Source: JAAZBV01 sp964460435 (lineage in GTDB: Bacteria > Desulfobacterota > DSM-4660 > Desulfatiglandales > HGW-15). Taken from it: a stretch of DNA of 25,490 nucleotides. Below, in pieces: positions 22,631 through 25,490 of the stretch (position 1 is the stretch's first letter; every line of letters starts with the position of its first letter). The position numbers and the translations under genes were made by a program. Below the pieces are notes generated by a model, which was not told the DNA's origin, did no database searches, and worked only from the letters and a program-made list of their open reading frames with translations. Location: contig CAYWRH010000051.1 in NCBI GenBank assembly GCA_964460435.1, forward strand, positions 1 to 25,490, in the 5' to 3' direction.

Positions 22631-23026
22631 ATGATAGGAATATTAATTGTTACACATTGTGACCTCGGAAAGGAATTTCTTAATGCTGCCGAGTTTATAG
22701 TCGGAAGTGTACAGGGTGCAGGTTATATTTCAATAATCCAGACATCAGACTCAAAAGAGATACATAATGCAATAGCTGAAAAAATAAACAGCCTGAATAC
22801 CGGCGAAGGGGTGATAATTTTAACAGATATGTTCGGGGGCACGCCCTCAAATATAAGCCTGTCATTTCTGAAGGATGAAATGGTGGAGGTAATAACAGGT
22901 GTCAACCTCCCGATGGTACTTGCCATTGCCCAGAACAGGGATGGGTGCACCCTGAGTTCCCTGGCAAAAAAGGCACAGGAGGCAGCCAAAATGGGTATTT
23001 CCCTGGCGGGAAATCTGCTTAAATGA
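22631..23026 (+). CDS. PTS mannose-type EIIA domain protein
   Basis: 131 aa, a single EIIA-Man domain. It starts MIGILIVTHCDLG with the phosphorylatable His9 and carries ILTDMFGGTPSN (about residues 64-75), the family signature around the active-site Asp, and TGVNLPMVLAI. It has no IIB domain and no IIC/IID neighbours, so a regulatory role beside PtsN is likelier than sugar uptake. ACAGGA sits 5 bases upstream. The ATG of rimI overlaps its stop (ATGA). Confidence 0.93.
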   Translation: MIGILIVTHCDLGKEFLNAAEFIVGSVQGAGYISIIQTSDSKEIHNAIAEKINSLNTGEGVIILTDMFGGTPSNISLSFLKDEMVEVITGVNLPMVLAIAQNRDGCTLSSLAKKAQEAAKMGISLAGNLLK

Positions 23027-23526
23027 CTTCACCCGCAGGCATTGGCATGGATTACATCCTGAAAAGGGAATGGCCTGATTTTAGGGCATATGCAGAACAG
23101 GTGACAGAAATCGAAAGGGCCTCTTTCCCTGTGCCATGGAGTGAAAGATCTTTTGAGGAGGAGATAAACAGGGAGATATCGAATCTTTGGGCGCTCATAC
23201 TTAGGCAGAGGGTCTATGCATATATCTGTTTCTGGATGTTTGATAAAGAGATTCACATTCTTAATTTTGCTGTGCATCCGCAGAAAAGGAGAGAGGGCCT
23301 TGGGAGGCACCTGTTAATGATGGTAATTGATACAGGCGCTGCATGCGGAATAGAAAAAATCTGGCTTGAAGTGAGGCCCACAAATGTCCCGGCGCTTTCC
23401 ATATATAAAAAATTCGGGTTTAAAGATGTGGGCCGCAGGATTGGCTATTACAGTGATTCTCGAGAGGATGCCATTATCATGGCTCTTGATCTGACAGAAA
23501 ACACTGTTCAGGGTGCAAGAGGTTAG
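23023..23526 (+). CDS. rimI: Ribosomal-protein-alanine N-acetyltransferase RimI
   Basis: 167 aa, slightly longer than E. coli RimI (148) because of an N-terminal extension. GNAT landmarks: SFPVPWSERSFEEE, HILNFAVHP, the acetyl-CoA loop QKRREGLG (87-94), Glu116 in LEVRPTNVPAL, and Tyr128 in SIYKKFGF. Glu116 and Tyr128 keep the 12-residue spacing of the catalytic pair in characterised RimI; RIGYY follows. It acetylates the N-terminal alanine of ribosomal protein S18. It is translationally coupled to the EIIA gene. An alternative start at Met9 is possible. Confidence 0.92.
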   Translation: MTSPAGIGMDYILKREWPDFRAYAEQVTEIERASFPVPWSERSFEEEINREISNLWALILRQRVYAYICFWMFDKEIHILNFAVHPQKRREGLGRHLLMMVIDTGAACGIEKIWLEVRPTNVPALSIYKKFGFKDVGRRIGYYSDSREDAIIMALDLTENTVQGARG

Positions 23527-23655
23527 CAAATATAGGGATTACCCATATCCTGTTATCTTTTCAGGCTTTTAACTGGCAGGGAGGGGGCAAACAGGGTCTT
23601 AAAGGCCCATATCTGGTTTTAAATTTTTAATAATCATATTTTCAGGAGGAAGAAA

Positions 23656-24657
23656 ATGACAATAAAGGTTGGAATAAATGGTTTTGGACGGATTGGCAGG
23701 ATGGTCTTCAGGGCAGCTCTTGCCAAAAAGGGGGTGGAATTTGTAGCCATTAATGATCTTACAGACACCAAAACACTGGCGCATCTCTTAAAATATGACT
23801 CAACTGCCGGAAGACTTGATGCGGATATCAAATGCACTGATAAGTCCCTGATAGTCAATGGTAAAGAGATCAAGGTTTATGCGGAAAAAGACCCTGCTAA
23901 AATTCCTTGGGGTGACGTTGGCGCCGAATATGTTGTCGAAAGTACAGGGCTCTTTACAGAAAGATCAAAGGCAGCGGTTCACCTTGAGGCGGGCGCAAGC
24001 AAGGTAATTATCTCTGCCCCGGCAGAAAAACCTGATATCACAATTGTTATGGGTGTAAACCATACAGAATATGATCCTCAGAAGCATAATATTATTTCAA
24101 ATGCCTCATGTACAACAAACTGCCTTGCCCCTGTGTGCAAGGTTCTTCTGGAAAATTTTGGTATAGAAAAGGGGCTTATGACAACCACCCACGCCTATAC
24201 CGGGGATCAGAGGCTTCTTGATTTTCCACACAAGGATTTGAGGAGGGCAAGGGCAGCGGCTCTTTCTATGGTTCCTACAACAACAGGCGCAGCAAAGGCT
24301 GTTTCTCTGGTGCTCCCAAAACTTGCCGGAAAGCTTAACGGCCTTGCTATCAGGGTGCCCACCCCGAATGTATCGGTCGTTGATCTTGTTGCACAGCTCA
24401 GCCGTACAGCAACAGTTGATGAGGTTAACAAGGCACTCAAGGAGGCAGCCGAAGGGCCTTTAAAGGGTATACTTGCCTATTGTGATATGCCTCTCGTATC
24501 CATTGATTTTAATGGCACAGAGGTCTCATCCACTGTTGATGCCCTGTCAACAATGGCGGTTGGGGGTGACATGATAAAGGTGCTCTCATGGTATGACAAT
24601 GAATACGGTTACTCATGCAGGGTGGTGGATCTTATCAATTACATGGCAGGCTGCTAG
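23656..24657 (+). CDS. gap: Glyceraldehyde-3-phosphate dehydrogenase (type I)
   Basis: 333 aa. The NAD fold begins VGINGFGRIGRMVFRA (5-20), with AINDLTD (31-37), whose Asp34 is typical of NAD-linked glycolytic enzymes. Catalytic Cys152 lies in SNASCTTNCLAP and His179 in TTTHAYTGDQ. The C-terminal WYDNEYGYSCRVVDL is complete. It oxidises glyceraldehyde 3-phosphate with phosphate to 1,3-bisphosphoglycerate. CAGGAGGAAG lies 4 bases before the ATG. It is 129 bases after rimI, so it may begin a new unit, and 23 bases before tpiA. Confidence 0.98.
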   Translation: MTIKVGINGFGRIGRMVFRAALAKKGVEFVAINDLTDTKTLAHLLKYDSTAGRLDADIKCTDKSLIVNGKEIKVYAEKDPAKIPWGDVGAEYVVESTGLFTERSKAAVHLEAGASKVIISAPAEKPDITIVMGVNHTEYDPQKHNIISNASCTTNCLAPVCKVLLENFGIEKGLMTTTHAYTGDQRLLDFPHKDLRRARAAALSMVPTTTGAAKAVSLVLPKLAGKLNGLAIRVPTPNVSVVDLVAQLSRTATVDEVNKALKEAAEGPLKGILAYCDMPLVSIDFNGTEVSSTVDALSTMAVGGDMIKVLSWYDNEYGYSCRVVDLINYMAGC

Positions 24658-24680
24658 GATAATTAAGAGGGGAGGTTTTT

Positions 24681-25445
24681 ATGCCTGAACGTACACCAAT
24701 GATCGCGGGAAACTGGAAGATGAACCTCGGGTTAAAGGAGTCCCGTGATCTGGTAAAATCCATTGCAGAGGGGATAAAGGCCGTGGGTGATGTGGATGTG
24801 CTTGTTGCCCCGCCATTTATCAATATTCCGGCAGTAAAAAGCGCTATTGGTAAAAATAATATCTTTTTGGCTGCCCAGAATATGTATTATGAAAAAAGCG
24901 GGGCATTTACAGGAGAGGTTGCACCCCAGATGCTTCTGGAAAACGGCTGTACCCATGTAATACTTGGCCATTCTGAAAGAAGGAACATTTTTGGCGAGAC
25001 AAGTGAGATGGTCAATAAAAAGGTTGAGGCGGCCATTAAGGCAGGGCTTATACCCATTGTGTGTATTGGTGAAACCATAAAGGAGAGGGAGGCCGGAAAG
25101 ACCTTTGATATTTTAGGGGCACAACTGGAAGGTTCTCTTGCCTATTTTATTGCAAAAGAAACCATCTCTTTAAGCACAATAATTGCCTATGAGCCGGTCT
25201 GGGCAATCGGTACCGGCCTTACTGCAACACCAGAGCAGGCCCAGGAGGTGCATAAGTTCATCAGGGCGTGGCTAAAGGACAGATTTGGGGGCGAGAGTTC
25301 CGACGTAATAAGGATCCTCTACGGCGGAAGTGTAAAACCGGAAAACGCATCCGATCTTATGGCTATGCCCGATATTGACGGGGCTCTGGTTGGGGGAGCT
25401 AGCCTAACAGCAGCTTCATTTCTGGGCATTATAAATTATAAATAG
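24681..25445 (+). CDS. tpiA: Triosephosphate isomerase
   Basis: 254 aa, full length. Active-site residues: Asn11 and Lys13 in AGNWKMN, His97 in LGHSERR, Glu171 in AYEPVWAIGTG, and the phosphate loop YGGSVKPEN. It interconverts dihydroxyacetone phosphate and glyceraldehyde 3-phosphate. GGGGAGGT lies just before the ATG. It forms a glycolytic pair with gap and is closed by a strong hairpin 8 bases after the stop. Confidence 0.98.
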   Translation: MPERTPMIAGNWKMNLGLKESRDLVKSIAEGIKAVGDVDVLVAPPFINIPAVKSAIGKNNIFLAAQNMYYEKSGAFTGEVAPQMLLENGCTHVILGHSERRNIFGETSEMVNKKVEAAIKAGLIPIVCIGETIKEREAGKTFDILGAQLEGSLAYFIAKETISLSTIIAYEPVWAIGTGLTATPEQAQEVHKFIRAWLKDRFGGESSDVIRILYGGSVKPENASDLMAMPDIDGALVGGASLTAASFLGIINYK

Positions 25446-25452
25446 CTGAATA

Positions 25453-25487
25453 TTGCAGGGGGTGTTATTAAAAAATACCCCCTGCAA
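25453..25487 (+). terminator. Hairpin after tpiA
   Basis: TTGCAGGGGGT (25453-25463) and ACCCCCTGCAA (25477-25487) form a perfect 11-base GC-rich stem with a 13-base loop. The window ends 3 bases later, so a U-run cannot be checked. Confidence 0.6.
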
Positions 25488-25490
25488 ACA

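Overview
The window reads as chromosomal DNA of a Gram-negative, LPS-making anaerobe, most like a member of the Desulfobacterota (former Deltaproteobacteria). This is inferred from the kdsA-kdsC-lptCAB-rpoN-hpf-ptsN gene order, an archaeal/anaerobe-type homocysteine-synthesis protein, a ferrous-iron (feo) operon with a DtxR-FeoA regulator, and several large exported proteins. No tRNA, rRNA, CRISPR array, transposase or integrase was recognised.

Region 1 (1-11,000) is an accessory 'secretome' block. It holds the 3' part of a subtilisin-family protease with C-terminal repeats and a small secreted beta-rich protein. A minus-strand three-gene operon follows: a 130-aa exported protein, a 526-aa putative clan-CD (His/Cys) protease with two C-terminal FVGRP modules, and a 338-aa secreted protein. 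Next come a DUF4382-like lipoprotein, a small charged protein and a parallel beta-helix lipoprotein. The 130-aa protein resembles the N-terminal domain of the protease encoded immediately downstream. This suggests a stand-alone pro-domain, inhibitor or chaperone, and is the most novel-looking arrangement in the window.

Region 2 (11,000-16,300, all minus strand) holds greA-yjbQ, overlapping by ATGA; the operon feoB - small zinc-ribbon protein - DtxR/FeoA regulator, also with overlapping genes; and a homocysteine biosynthesis (PF01837-type) gene. feoB has a perfect TTGACA-17-TATAAT promoter followed by a roughly 100-nt leader that contains a terminator-like hairpin with five U. The homocysteine gene has a leader with an intrinsic terminator (7 U) between divergent genes, where it can only act on that gene's own transcript. 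Both look like attenuation or riboregulatory leaders.

Region 3 (16,490-25,490, all plus strand) is core housekeeping DNA. kdsA and kdsC make Kdo for LPS. lptC-lptA-lptB encode parts of the LPS export machine, with an apparent internal promoter that would give lptC almost no leader. rpoN encodes sigma-54, hpf is a long-form ribosome hibernation factor, ptsN and a mannose-type EIIA belong to a regulatory PTS, and rimI is a ribosomal acetyltransferase. The glycolytic pair gap-tpiA follows, ending in a strong hairpin at the window edge.
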